Positions 1 through 9,327 of a stretch of 64,000 bases of DNA are shown in pieces. The stretch is from Neoroseomonas eburnea. Lineage in GTDB: Bacteria; Pseudomonadota; Alphaproteobacteria; Acetobacterales; Acetobacteraceae. Location of the stretch: the NCBI RefSeq assembly GCF_018129005.1, contig NZ_JAAEDL010000023.1, positions 31,052 through 95,051 on the forward strand. The letters are read 5' to 3'. The notes below the pieces were generated by a model. The model made no database searches and had not been told where the DNA came from. It saw only the letters and a list, made by a program, of their open reading frames with translations. Numbering within the stretch: the first letter of the stretch is position 1; every line of letters begins with the position of its first letter. Made by a program: the position numbers and the translations under genes.

Positions 1-639
1 GTCGGTCGCGTGCGGGCTCATCGCCAGCCGGATACGCCCGTGGTCGCGGCCCTCCCAGGTCGCGTGGAGGTCGTTCCAGGCGGCGAGGTCGGCCGCACCA
101 TCGTCGCCGGCATAGCGTACCACGCCATCCGCGCCGGCCTGCGCATCGGCCGTCGAGAACAGGTAGGGCGCGCCGTAGAAGCGGAGGCCCATCTCCTCCG
201 CGGCGGCGAACATCTCCGGCAGGCCGTTGCGGAAGGGCTCCATCACCGTGGCGTTGCCGCCCTTCAGCAATTGCAGGACGCCGAGTCGCGCCACGGCCAT
301 GCGTTCCTCGGGCGTGTAGAGGTCGAGGCCGCGCCGGCTGAGCGGCATCAGCACGGTGTAGACGATGCTCTTGTTGTTCTTCCGGCCGGCGCCGTCCTCC
401 GTATGGGTGCGCGCCAGCATCTCGCTGAAGCAGTGATTGTGCAGGTTGATCAGCCCCGGCAGCAGGAAGCGCCCCGGCCGGTCGAGCACGAGGGCGGCCT
501 CGGGGCGCGTTGGGGTGATGGCGGCGATGCGTCGGCCCTCGATCAGGACCCAGTGGTCGCGCAGCACAGCTTGCGCGCCCTCGGCCTCGGTCAGCACGTA
601 GGAGCCGAAGATGGCCGTGGTCCGGGGTTCTGGCAGCAT
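1..639 (-). CDS. Amidohydrolase, N-terminal part (gene runs off the left edge)
   Basis: The first 213 codons of a minus-strand gene are present; its 3' end lies outside the window. The protein starts MLPEPRTTAIFGSYVLTEAE, then has the short beta-rich segment typical of cytosine-deaminase/chlorohydrolase-type amidohydrolases. The metal-binding HxH motif follows in PGLINLHNHCFSE (about residues 70-82). A later stretch, EMGLRFYGAPYLFSTADA, fits the start of the TIM barrel. The start is the ATG at 637-639, preceded by AGGAGCGAGAC on the coding strand. Such enzymes hydrolyse amidine or amide bonds of cyclic or linear nitrogen compounds. The substrate cannot be read from this fragment; the hydantoinase genes nearby suggest nitrogen-compound catabolism, but that is inference. 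Confidence 0.8.
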   Translation of the reverse strand, partial: MLPEPRTTAIFGSYVLTEAEGAQAVLRDHWVLIEGRRIAAITPTRPEAALVLDRPGRFLLPGLINLHNHCFSEMLARTHTEDGAGRKNNKSIVYTVLMPLSRRGLDLYTPEERMAVARLGVLQLLKGGNATVMEPFRNGLPEMFAAAEEMGLRFYGAPYLFSTADAQAGADGVVRYAGDDGAADLAAWNDLHATWEGRDHGRIRLAMSPHATD

Positions 640-1037
640 GTCTCGCTCCTGCGGCCTGGTCGGCGGCGTCGATGGTGATGGCGGTCGGCGCCGGGCGTGC
701 ATGGCCGTGGCGGTGGAGGATCTCGCCACAGGCCCCCGGCGATCGGCCTGGTGAGCGCGCCGGCGACGGCACCGTGCCGCGTCGTCGCCGGCGGCGGCGA
801 AGGTGCCCGGTTTCCGCCGTGGGCGGAAGGTGACGCACGTCGCGCCGTTCACGCAGCCAGCGGCGGCGCCTTCGCCAAGCCGCCCATCGTCACCGATGCC
901 GTTAGGAACGGCCCGCGCACCTGCCAGGCGATCCGGCCGCCGAGCAGGAACGATGCCAATGACTGGCCTTTCGAATGGGCGAGCCCGAGCATCGCCGGCA
1001 TCCCGGAGTGCCGGCCACCATCCGCCGGCGCCCGCGG
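640..1037. other. 398-bp intergenic region with no recognised gene
   Basis: This is the space between the amidohydrolase start and the end of the E1-like gene, so it should hold the amidohydrolase promoter. A 50-codon minus-strand frame at 849-1001 begins with ATG and has moderately GC-rich third positions, but no Shine-Dalgarno sequence or recognisable domain. I do not call it a gene. Confidence 0.5.
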
Positions 1038-3419
1038 TCACACGGGAAGCGGCGCCCCCGGCGCGCCCACCTGCGCCGCGCGCAGGATGGCCGCGGTGTC
1101 CAGCCCGTAGGTGTCGTAGAGCTCGGCGATGCTGCCGCTCTGGCCGAAGGCGTCGACGCCGAGCGCCTTGACGCGATGCCCCTCGACCGAGCCGAGCCAG
1201 CCGAGGCCCGCCGGATGGGCGTCGGTCACCGTGACCAGGCAGCAATGGCGCGGCAGGGGGCGCAGCAGACGCTCGACATGGCTCGGCGCGGTGGCGTCGC
1301 CAGCCATCCGGGCCGCCTCGGCCGCCCGCCAGCCGGCGAAGAGCCGGTCGGGGGAGGTGACGGCCAGCACCCCGACATCGCGGCGATGCTCGCCCAGCAG
1401 GCCGGCGGCGGCGATCGCCTCGGGCGCCACGGCGCCGGCGTAGGCGATGGCGACCTCGCAGTTCGGCCCGGGTGGGCGCAGCCAGTAACCGCCGGCGACG
1501 ATGTCCTCGGCCAGGGCGGGGGTCATGGCCCGGCGTGGCTGCTCGATGCTGCGCGTGGACAGGCGCAGGTAGACCGAGCCGCCCTCGCTGCCGTCCCGCT
1601 GCACATGGTCGAGCGACCAGCGCAGGATGACGCCGAGCTCGTCCACGAAGGCGGGTTCGAAGGAGGAGAGGCCCGGCTGCGCCATGCCGATCAGCGGCGT
1701 GCCGATCGACTGGTGCGCGCCGCCTTCCGGCGCCAGCGTGATGCCCGAGGGCGTCGCCGCCAGGATGAAGCGCGCATCCTGGTAGCAGGCGTAGTTCATC
1801 GCATCGAGGCCGCGCGCGATGAACGGGTCGTAGAGCGTGCCGACCGGGATCAGCCGCTCGCCGAACAGGCTGTGCGAGAGGCCGAAGGCCGAGAGCATCA
1901 GGAACAGGTTCATCTCCGCGATGCCGAGCTCCATGTGCTGGCCGCGCGGCCCGGCGTCCCAGCGATAGGCCGAGGGGATCTTGGTCTCGCGGAAGAGGTC
2001 CTGCCGCACCTCGCGCGCGAAGAGGCCGCGCCGCCCCACCCAGGCGCCGAGATTGGTGGAGACGGTGACGTCGGGCGAGGTGGTGACGATGCGCTCGGCG
2101 ATCGGTGCCTCGCTGCGCGCCAGCGCATGCATCAACTGCCCGAAGCCGGCCTGGGTGGAGGCCTGGGTCTGCGTCTCGATCGCCAGCGTTTCCGGCACCG
2201 GCAGGGCGGGCGCGGTGGTGCGGCGCGGGCCGCGGGCGTTGAACGGCACGCCGGCGAGGAAGGCGCGCAACCCTGACTCGCTGACGCCGAGCCCCTCGGC
2301 GATGTCCCATTCATGCCCCGGCCGGATGTCCATGCCGGCGCGCCATTGCTCCATCTGCGCCGGGTTCATCAGCCCGGCGTGGTTGTCCTTGTGGCCGGCG
2401 AGCGGCAGGCCGAAACCCTTGATGGTGTAGGCGAGGAAGCAGACCGGCCGGTCATGGCCGATGCTGCGGAAGGCATCGAGCAGCAGCCCGAGGTCATGGC
2501 CCCCGAGATTGGTCATCAACCGTGCCAGCTCGTCGTCGCTGCGCCGCGCGATCAGCGCGCTGACCTCGCCCTGGTCGCCAAGGTCGTCGAGCAGCCGCGC
2601 GCGCCAGGCCGCGCCGCCGCGGAACACCAGCGCGGAATAGAGCTGGTTGGGGCAGGCATCGATCCAGTCGCGCAGGCGCTCACCGCCCGGCTCCGCGAAG
2701 GCGGCCTGCAGCAGGCGGCCGTATTTCAGCTCCACCACCTCCCAGCCCATGGTGGCGAAGGCGCCCATGATCTTGTCGTTGACGCCTTCGCCGATCACCG
2801 CGTCGAGGCTCTGGCGGTTGTAGTCGACCACCCACCAGGTGTTGCGCAGGCCGTGGCGGGAGCCTTCGAGCAGGGCCTCGTAGATGTTGCCCTCATCCAT
2901 CTCGGCATCGCCGACCAGCGCGACCATGCGGCCTTCCGGCTGGCCGCTGCCCCAGCCATGCAGGTGCACATAGTCCTGCACCATGCTGGCGAAGATCGTC
3001 TGCGCGGCACCGAGGCCGACGGAGCCGGTGGAGAAATCCACGTCGGCCACATCCTTGGTCCGGGACGGGTAGGATTGCGCACCGCCGAGGGCACGGAAGG
3101 CCTCCATCTTCACGCGCGTCTGGTTGCCGAGCAGGTACTGGATGGCGTGGAACACCGGCGAGGCATGCGGCTTCACCGCCACACGGTCCTGCGGCCGCAG
3201 GATGGCGAAGTAGAGCGCCGTCATGATGGTGGCGATGGAGGCGGAGGAGGCCTGGTGCCCGCCGACCTTCAGCCCGTCCGGCGAGGGACGGAGGTGGTTG
3301 GCGTGATGGATCATCCAGGCCGACAGCCAGAGCACCTTGCGCTCGATCTCCGCGAGCATCCGCGCCTCATCGGGCTGCGGGCGGGCGGGCGAGGTGTCGA
3401 GGCTGAGCTGGTCGAGCAT
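1038..3419 (-). CDS. Homodimeric E1-type transketolase (2-oxoacid dehydrogenase E1 / MdeB-like)
   Basis: The 793-residue protein belongs to the transketolase superfamily with the architecture of homodimeric pyruvate dehydrogenase E1 (AceE). The thiamine-diphosphate motif GDAEMDEGN lies near residue 170, with the closing NRQSLD about 30 residues later. GLKVGGHQASSAS near residue 50 is another AceE-like signature. The ATG at 3417-3419 is chosen because conserved sequence begins soon after it; the frame stays open upstream but would run into the divergent regulator's promoter. No E2 or E3 gene is nearby. The neighbour is an Lrp regulator transcribed divergently. From the family literature, Pseudomonas putida mdeB, an AceE homologue linked to 2-oxobutyrate use, also sits with an Lrp regulator (mdeR), so a 2-oxobutyrate or 2-oxoacid role is a reasonable guess, not a proof. 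Confidence 0.82.
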   Translation of the reverse strand: MLDQLSLDTSPARPQPDEARMLAEIERKVLWLSAWMIHHANHLRPSPDGLKVGGHQASSASIATIMTALYFAILRPQDRVAVKPHASPVFHAIQYLLGNQTRVKMEAFRALGGAQSYPSRTKDVADVDFSTGSVGLGAAQTIFASMVQDYVHLHGWGSGQPEGRMVALVGDAEMDEGNIYEALLEGSRHGLRNTWWVVDYNRQSLDAVIGEGVNDKIMGAFATMGWEVVELKYGRLLQAAFAEPGGERLRDWIDACPNQLYSALVFRGGAAWRARLLDDLGDQGEVSALIARRSDDELARLMTNLGGHDLGLLLDAFRSIGHDRPVCFLAYTIKGFGLPLAGHKDNHAGLMNPAQMEQWRAGMDIRPGHEWDIAEGLGVSESGLRAFLAGVPFNARGPRRTTAPALPVPETLAIETQTQASTQAGFGQLMHALARSEAPIAERIVTTSPDVTVSTNLGAWVGRRGLFAREVRQDLFRETKIPSAYRWDAGPRGQHMELGIAEMNLFLMLSAFGLSHSLFGERLIPVGTLYDPFIARGLDAMNYACYQDARFILAATPSGITLAPEGGAHQSIGTPLIGMAQPGLSSFEPAFVDELGVILRWSLDHVQRDGSEGGSVYLRLSTRSIEQPRRAMTPALAEDIVAGGYWLRPPGPNCEVAIAYAGAVAPEAIAAAGLLGEHRRDVGVLAVTSPDRLFAGWRAAEAARMAGDATAPSHVERLLRPLPRHCCLVTVTDAHPAGLGWLGSVEGHRVKALGVDAFGQSGSIAELYDTYGLDTAAILRAAQVGAPGAPLPV

Positions 3420-3552
3420 GGCGCGGATCCCCTGCCGCGGGACTGTCCGTGCCCGCGTGAAGGCTGATCCTGAGGAAGCGCAGGCGGGAATGGCTTGCAA
3501 ACTTGCCGGCCGCACGCGCAAATCTGGCAAATTCAGCCGGAACTTGCGTCAT

Positions 3553-4098
3553 ATGCGGAAAACACTCGCGAACGAGCTGCTTGACCCCTTGAGCGTCCGC
3601 ATCATCGAGCAGATGCAGGAGGACAGCGACATCGGCCTCGCCGAACTGGCCGAGGCGACCGGCACCACGCCGTCCTCCTGCTGGCGCCGCCTGGACGAGC
3701 TGCGCAGCCGCGGGGTGATCCGGCGCTCCGTCGCCGTGGTCGATCCGGCGGCGATCGGTCTTGCGGTCAATGTCTTCGTGCAGGTGACGCTCGAGAAGCA
3801 GAACGAGGCGGCGCTGCGCGTCTTCCAGACACGGATCGCGCGGCGGCCGGAAGTGATGGAGTGCTACCTGATGAGCGGCGACTCCGACTATCTGCTGCGC
3901 GTCGTGGTCGAGGACCTGGCGAAGTACCATCGCTTCGTCGTCGATCATCTGACGACGATTCCCGGCGTCGCGAACCTGCGCTCCAGCTTCGCGCTGGAGC
4001 AGGTGAAGTATACGACCGCGCTGCCGACCGGCCATCTGCACCAATCGGCGCCGGAGAAGCCGCCGGCCCGCAAGCGGCGTGCGGTCGGGCGCGGCTGA
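3553..4098 (+). CDS. Lrp/AsnC family transcriptional regulator
   Basis: This 181-residue protein has an N-terminal helix-turn-helix (LDPLSVRIIEQMQEDSDIG onward, with TTPSSCWRRLDELRSRGVI as the recognition region). A C-terminal RAM ligand-binding domain contains VMECYLMSGDSDYLLRVVV, the usual Lrp signature. The ATG at 3553 is chosen because it immediately precedes the HTH; the open frame upstream overlaps the divergent gene. It is divergent from the E1-like gene with 133 bp between starts, the usual arrangement for an Lrp protein controlling its neighbour. That gap contains CAAAT-CTGG-CAAAT at about 3520-3532, a possible site. The C-terminal 20 residues are basic (RKRRAVGRG), slightly longer than typical Lrp. 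Confidence 0.9.
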   Translation: MRKTLANELLDPLSVRIIEQMQEDSDIGLAELAEATGTTPSSCWRRLDELRSRGVIRRSVAVVDPAAIGLAVNVFVQVTLEKQNEAALRVFQTRIARRPEVMECYLMSGDSDYLLRVVVEDLAKYHRFVVDHLTTIPGVANLRSSFALEQVKYTTALPTGHLHQSAPEKPPARKRRAVGRG

Positions 4099-4116
4099 CG
4101 GGCCGGCAGGCCGCCC

Positions 4117-5268
4117 TCAGAAGCGCGGCCGCCGCCCGCTCAGCGCGAGCCCCGCGCCGACCATCGCCGCCCCCGCGGCCAGCGGGCCGAAGCCGGCGAA
4201 GCCGATCTCCGCCATCACCCAGCCGCCGACCGCGGCCGCGCCAAGCCAGCCGAAGCTCGCCGAGGTGACGTTGAGGCCCAGCACCGTGCCGCGGATGCCG
4301 TCCGGCACATTGGCGAGCGCCGCCATCAGGCAGGGGCGCGCGATCGCGTTCACGAAGACGTAGGCGAAGCCGAGCGCGACCGTGACGACGAGTCCGGGCA
4401 CCCAGGCATAGAGCGCCAGCGCGATCACTGCGGACAGCATCATCGCCGCCGCAAAGGTCCGCAGCCGGTTCGGGAGGCGATCCGCCAATTGCCCGCCCAC
4501 CACCGTGCCGAGGATGTTGCCGATGGCGATGAGCGCGAGCGGGATTGCCACCCCCGCCGGCGTGAGGGCGTAGGTGGCCTGCAGGAAGGTTGCGAAGTAG
4601 ACGACGGACAGGCCGTAGCAGACGCGCTCCGCCACGCCCATCGCCAGCAGGCGCAGCACGGGTCCGCTCATCGCTCCGCGCAGGCTTGGCCGTGCGGATG
4701 GCGCGGCCGGCGGCGCTTCCGCCGGCCGCAACGTGGTGGCCAGCAGGCCGAGTGCTGCCAGCACGGCGATCGCGGCGACGCTGAGGCTGACGCCGCGCCA
4801 GCCGATGAAGGTGCCGATCCAGGCCGCCAGCGGCACGCCGAGCAGCAGCGAGAGCGACTGCCCGAACATGACCCAGCCGAGCGCGCGGCCGCGCTGGCGG
4901 TCCACGGTGCGCGCCGAGGCCTCGGCCATGATCACGCCGGTGAAGGCGCCCGAGCAGCCGCCGGCCAGCGTCACCGCGATGGCGACGCCGAGGTATCCCG
5001 GCGACGTCGCGACACCGATCATGCAGAGCGCGAGGCCGAGCGGCCCGCCGATCAGGAAGGGCCGCCGCCCCCATCGATCCGATCCTGCGCCAGCCAGCAG
5101 CGACGTGACCCCCCAGGCGATGGAGGTCATCGCCATCAGGTTCGCGACCATCGTCAGGCTGGTGGAGAGGTCGCGCGCCATGTCGAGGAGGAAGGGCGCG
5201 CGCGTCGTGCCGCTCGAGGATGCGGCGAACATGCCGAGGCAGGCGGCTGCGAGCAGCGCCCAGGGCAT
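4117..5268 (-). CDS. Major facilitator superfamily transporter
   Basis: The 383-residue hydrophobic protein has about twelve membrane segments and the MFS signature DRWGRRPFLIG after the second segment (loop 2-3). A second copy, DRLPNRLRTF, lies at the start of the second half. The chosen start is the ATG at 5266-5268. A GTG at 5299-5301 would add eleven residues (VTIPAGAQTPR) and is equally possible; neither has a clear Shine-Dalgarno sequence. The same frame stays open far upstream, through the antisense of hyuB, but that is a GC effect. It converges with the Lrp gene (18 bp apart) and is divergent from hyuB. It is probably an importer or exporter of a small organic molecule; the substrate is unknown. 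Confidence 0.85.
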   Translation of the reverse strand: MPWALLAAACLGMFAASSSGTTRAPFLLDMARDLSTSLTMVANLMAMTSIAWGVTSLLAGAGSDRWGRRPFLIGGPLGLALCMIGVATSPGYLGVAIAVTLAGGCSGAFTGVIMAEASARTVDRQRGRALGWVMFGQSLSLLLGVPLAAWIGTFIGWRGVSLSVAAIAVLAALGLLATTLRPAEAPPAAPSARPSLRGAMSGPVLRLLAMGVAERVCYGLSVVYFATFLQATYALTPAGVAIPLALIAIGNILGTVVGGQLADRLPNRLRTFAAAMMLSAVIALALYAWVPGLVVTVALGFAYVFVNAIARPCLMAALANVPDGIRGTVLGLNVTSASFGWLGAAAVGGWVMAEIGFAGFGPLAAGAAMVGAGLALSGRRPRF

Positions 5269-5466
5269 GCGGGGGGTCTGGGCGCCGGCCGGTATCGTCA
5301 CGCACCCATGGTGCTGCAGTCCGGGGCATCGCGCCAGCCGCCGCCGGGTCGGCGGTGCAGCATGCCGGCCGCACGCTCCGCGCCGCCGTGCACGGCAGGC
5401 ACGGGGCTTGCTGGGCCGGTGAAAGATGGCGAGGCTTGCCTCGCTCGATGATGTGGGGAACAGGGT

Positions 5467-7236
5467 GTGTCGGACCGCAGCTACGATCCCATTGCCTTCG
5501 AATTGTTCAAGAACGCGCTCTTCTCCATCGCCGACGAGATGGCACTGACGGTCCATCGCACGACCTATTCCGCCGTGCTCAAGGACAACATGGACTACTC
5601 GACGGCCTTCTGCGACGGCCAGGGGCGCCTGGTGGCGCAGGGGCTGACGCTGCCCTCGCATCTCGGCTCCATCCCCGAGGCGCTGGCCGCCGTCATCCGC
5701 AGATACGGGGACGACATGGCGGATGGCGACATCTTCGCCCTCAACGATCCGTTCGAGGGCGGGATGCATCTGCCCGACATCTTCGTGTTCAGGCCGATCT
5801 TCGTGGATGGGCAGCGCCTCGCCTTCGCGGCGACCATCTGCCACCACACCGATGTCGGCGGCCGCGTCGCGGGATCGAACGCCTCTGACAGCACGGAGAT
5901 CTACCAGGAAGGGCTGCGCATCGCGCCCATGCGCATCTACGAGCGCGGCCGGCCGAACGAGACCTTCTTTCTCTTCCTCGAGCGCAACGTGCGCGTGCCG
6001 GACAAGGTGATGGGCGACCTGCGCGCGCAGCTCGCCGCCTGCACCATCGCCGAGCGCGCCTTCCGGGAGCTGGTCGGCCAGCACGGGGCCGAGCGCACGC
6101 GCTTCTTCATGGAGGAGCTGCTCGACTACAGCGAGCGCCTGACCCGCGCCGCGCTGGCCGATCTGCCCGACGGCGAATGGTCCTTCGAGGACAACATCGA
6201 CGATGACGGCGTCGACCTCGGCAAGCCGATCCCGCTCAGGGTGAAGGTCACCAAGCGGGGGGATGGCATTACGGTCGACTGGACCGGGTCCTCGCCGCAG
6301 GTGAAGGGAGCGATCAACAGCACCTTCTCCTTCACGCGCAGCGCCTCCTACTGCGCCATCCGCTCCGTCCTGCCGGCCGGAATTCCCAACAACGAGGGCT
6401 ATTTCCGCGCCATCGAGGTCATCGCGCCGCCCGGCACCATCACCCATGCCGTGCTGCCGGCGGCCTGCGCGGCACGCGGGTTGACCGGTTTCCGCATGGT
6501 GGACACGATGTTCGGCGCGCTGGCGCTGATGCTGCCCGACCGCGTCGGCGCGGCGGGCGACGGCGGCAATACCGGCGTGTCCATCGGCGGCTATGACGCG
6601 ACGCGGCGGCCCTTCATCTACGTGGACTTCACCTGCGGCGCCTGGGGCGGACGGCCCTGGGCCGACGGGCTCGACGGCAATTCCCACATGTTCGCCAACA
6701 TGGCCTGCCCCTCGATCGAGGTGACGGAGGCCGAGCAGCCCATCGAGATCCTCTGCTACGAGTTGCTGCCCGGGCGCGCCGGTGCCGGGCGCTTCCGCGG
6801 CGGCGTGCCCTTCGCGCGCGAGTACCGGATGCTCGAGGATTCGGGCGTGCTGCAGGTCCGCTCCGACCGGCGGGTCTATCCGCCCTTCGGTCTCTATGGC
6901 GGGCAGCCCGGCGCGCCGTCCCGCAATGCGATCCTGCGCGACGGCGCGTGGGCGGAACTCCCTTCGAAATTCTGCGTGGAGTTCCGCAAGGGCGACGTCT
7001 TCCGCCATGAACTCGCCGGAGGCGGCGGATGGGGGGACCCGCGGGAGCGTGACCCTGCTCTTGTGCTGCGCGACCTCCGCGCCGGGTTGCTCGGCGCCGA
7101 GGCCGCGCGGCGCGACTACGGTGTGGTGCTGACGCCCTGTGGCAGCGCGGTGGACGGGGCCGCGACCGCGGCCGCGCGCGCCGCCATGCCGCGACGCTCC
7201 GCCGCCATCGTCCGCGGCGCGGAGGACGCGGCATGA
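5467..7236 (+). CDS. hyuB: Hydantoinase B / oxoprolinase family subunit
   Basis: The 589-residue protein matches the hydantoinase_B family in full. It starts SDRSYDPIAFELFKNALFSI, followed by family motifs FCDGQGRLVAQG (near residue 50), LNDPFEGGMHLPDIF (about residue 95), CHHTDVGG and GAGRFRGGVPFAREY near residue 440. Start is GTG at 5467 with GGGGAA a few bases upstream. HyuB pairs with HyuA for ATP-dependent opening of hydantoin- or 5-oxoproline-like rings; relatives carboxylate acetone or acetophenone. The hyuA start overlaps this stop by four bases (ATGA), so the subunits are translationally coupled. Which ring or ketone is used cannot be told from sequence. Confidence 0.9.
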   Translation: MSDRSYDPIAFELFKNALFSIADEMALTVHRTTYSAVLKDNMDYSTAFCDGQGRLVAQGLTLPSHLGSIPEALAAVIRRYGDDMADGDIFALNDPFEGGMHLPDIFVFRPIFVDGQRLAFAATICHHTDVGGRVAGSNASDSTEIYQEGLRIAPMRIYERGRPNETFFLFLERNVRVPDKVMGDLRAQLAACTIAERAFRELVGQHGAERTRFFMEELLDYSERLTRAALADLPDGEWSFEDNIDDDGVDLGKPIPLRVKVTKRGDGITVDWTGSSPQVKGAINSTFSFTRSASYCAIRSVLPAGIPNNEGYFRAIEVIAPPGTITHAVLPAACAARGLTGFRMVDTMFGALALMLPDRVGAAGDGGNTGVSIGGYDATRRPFIYVDFTCGAWGGRPWADGLDGNSHMFANMACPSIEVTEAEQPIEILCYELLPGRAGAGRFRGGVPFAREYRMLEDSGVLQVRSDRRVYPPFGLYGGQPGAPSRNAILRDGAWAELPSKFCVEFRKGDVFRHELAGGGGWGDPRERDPALVLRDLRAGLLGAEAARRDYGVVLTPCGSAVDGAATAAARAAMPRRSAAIVRGAEDAA

Positions 7237-9305
7237 CCCGGCTGCGCGTCAGCGCCGACATCGGCGGCACCTTCACCGACATCGTCCTGCTGGACGGGGA
7301 AGGCCGGCTGCGCACGAAGAAGGTGTCCTCCACCGTCGGCGACTATGCGACCGCGATCGTGCAGGGCCTGGCCGAGGCGCTGGCCGAAGGCGGCCTCGAT
7401 GCCGGCGCGGTGGAGGAGGTGCTGCACGCCACCACCGTCGCCTCCAACGCCATCCTGGAGCAGAAGGGGGCGCGCACCGGGCTGATCACCACGCGCGGCT
7501 TCCGCGACGTGCTGGAGATCCGCACGCTGCGCATGCCGCGCCTCTACGACCTCGCCTGGGAAAAGCCGCCCGCGCTGGTCGAGCGGCGGCTGCGGCACGA
7601 GGTGACCGAGCGCATCGCCGTCGATGGCACCGTGCGCGTCCCGCTCGACGAGGCGGAGGTGGAGGCCGCGGTCAAGGCCCTGCTGGCCGAGGGCGTGCAG
7701 GCCATCGCGGTCTGTCTCATCCATGCCTACGCCAACCCGGCGCATGAGAAGCGCGTGGGCGAGATCGTGCGTGCCCTCGCGCCGGAGGTGACGCTTTGCC
7801 TCTCGCACGAGGTGCTGCCGGAGCGGAAGGAGTACGAGCGCACCTCCACCACCGTCATCAACGCCTATGTGCGGCCGATCTTCGAGCAGTACCTGGCGCG
7901 GCTGACGGCGGAACTCGGCAAGGGCGGCGTCAGTGCGCCCGTCCTCATCATGCAGTCCAATGGCGGGCTGATGGGCGCGGCGGAAGCGACGGAACGCCCG
8001 GTCCATGCCGTGGAATCCGGCCCCGCCGCGGGCGTGATCGGCGCGCGCGCGCTCGCCCGCCAGGCGGGGCTGCCGCGCGTCATCTCCTTCGACATGGGCG
8101 GCACCACGGCCAAGGCCGGCGTGATCGAGGCGTACGAGGTCAGCCGCGCCTCGGAATACGCGGTGGGGGCGGGCATCATGGTCGGCTCGCGCCTGCTGAC
8201 CGGCGCGGGCTACCTGCTGAAGGTGCCGGCAATCGACCTCGCGGAAGTCGGCGCGGGCGGTGGCAGCATCATCCGCGTCGATGCCGGCGGCGCGCTGCAG
8301 GTCGGGCCGGAAAGCGCCGGCGCCCATCCCGGCCCCGTCTGCTACGGCCGGGGCAACATGCAGCCGACGGTCACGGATGCGAACCTGGTGCTGGGCTATC
8401 TCAATCCGCACGCGCTGGTGGGCGGGGCCCTCGCGGTCGACGCGGCGAAGGCGCGCGCCGCGCTGGAGGAACGCGTCGCGAAGCCGCTCGGCCTGCCGGT
8501 CGAGCAGGCCGCCTGGGGCGCGCACGCCATCGCCGCGAGCAACATGATCCGCGCCATCAAGGCCGTGACCTCCGAACGCGGGCGCGATCCGCGCAGCTTC
8601 GCGCTCGTCGCCTTCGGCGGCAACGGGCCGCTCTTCGCCGCCGGCATGGCGGCGAGCCTCGGCATGAGGCGCATCATCGTGCCGCCCTCGGCCGGCGTCT
8701 TCTCCGCGGTTGGATTGTTGTGCTCGGATGTGGAGGTGCACCTGACGCGCACCTGGCGGCGACCGACGCAGGGGCTCGATGCCGGCGCGCTCCAGGCGGC
8801 CTGCGCGATGCTGGAGGCGGAAGCGCGCGCACGGCTCGCGGCGGATGGCTTCCCACCGGAGAGGCAGGACATCACGCGCTCCGCGCAGCTTCGCTACCAG
8901 GGCCAGTCCTTTGAGCTGACGGTGCCGGTGCCTGCCGAAGGCGACGTCGCCACCAGGTTGGAGGAAGCCTTCGGTGCCGAGCATGAGCGCACCTACGGAC
9001 ACCGCGCCGGCGCCGGGGAGCCGGTGGAGGTCGTCGCCTTGCAGGTGCTCGGCCGCGGCGTTCCGGAGCGCCCGCGCATGCCGGAGCGGTTGATGGCCGG
9101 GACGGAGGGCCCGCCGCAGCCGCCGCGCGCTGCCTATTTCGGCGCGGCGGCCGGGTGGATCGAGACGCCGGTACTCAGGCGATCGGATTTCGCCGCGTTG
9201 CGGCCGGGCCCCTGCATCATCGAGGAATATGATGCGACCTGCCTGGTGCCGCCGGGTGCACGGGCGGTGCTCGATGCCTTCGGGAACATCGTGATCGAGT
9301 TGTAG
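7233..9305 (+). CDS. hyuA: Hydantoinase A / oxoprolinase family subunit
   Basis: The 690-residue protein has the N-terminal Hydant_A_N domain with the actin-like phosphate motif SADIGGTFTDIVLLDGEGR at residues 5-23. The second ATPase motif, ISFDMGGTTAKAGV, lies about residues 286-299, and the family segment GGGSIIRVDAGGALQVGPESAG lies around residue 345. The C-terminal domain ends normally (IEEYDATCLVPPGARA). The ATG overlaps the hyuB stop. With HyuB it should form a heteromeric ATP-dependent amidohydrolase or carboxylase in the cytoplasm. The downstream aminotransferase is on the opposite strand and the two genes converge, so it is not part of this operon. Confidence 0.92.
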   Translation: MTRLRVSADIGGTFTDIVLLDGEGRLRTKKVSSTVGDYATAIVQGLAEALAEGGLDAGAVEEVLHATTVASNAILEQKGARTGLITTRGFRDVLEIRTLRMPRLYDLAWEKPPALVERRLRHEVTERIAVDGTVRVPLDEAEVEAAVKALLAEGVQAIAVCLIHAYANPAHEKRVGEIVRALAPEVTLCLSHEVLPERKEYERTSTTVINAYVRPIFEQYLARLTAELGKGGVSAPVLIMQSNGGLMGAAEATERPVHAVESGPAAGVIGARALARQAGLPRVISFDMGGTTAKAGVIEAYEVSRASEYAVGAGIMVGSRLLTGAGYLLKVPAIDLAEVGAGGGSIIRVDAGGALQVGPESAGAHPGPVCYGRGNMQPTVTDANLVLGYLNPHALVGGALAVDAAKARAALEERVAKPLGLPVEQAAWGAHAIAASNMIRAIKAVTSERGRDPRSFALVAFGGNGPLFAAGMAASLGMRRIIVPPSAGVFSAVGLLCSDVEVHLTRTWRRPTQGLDAGALQAACAMLEAEARARLAADGFPPERQDITRSAQLRYQGQSFELTVPVPAEGDVATRLEEAFGAEHERTYGHRAGAGEPVEVVALQVLGRGVPERPRMPERLMAGTEGPPQPPRAAYFGAAAGWIETPVLRRSDFAALRPGPCIIEEYDATCLVPPGARAVLDAFGNIVIEL

Positions 9306-9327
9306 CGGGCATCACGTCACGCGGGTT

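Noticed and set aside
849..1001. A 50-codon minus-strand frame between the amidohydrolase and the E1-like gene
   Set aside because: It has an ATG and fair codon bias but no Shine-Dalgarno sequence, no known motif and chance-level length for this GC content.
975..3467. Two long plus-strand open frames covering the E1-like gene in antisense
   Set aside because: They mirror the conserved minus-strand enzyme; their translation is Arg/Gly/His-rich with no domain. Such frames are expected at this GC content.
4117..7008. A minus-strand open frame of over 900 codons joining the MFS gene to the antisense of hyuB
   Set aside because: Only the part up to about 5301 encodes the transporter; the rest is antisense to well-conserved hyuB and has no similarity of its own.
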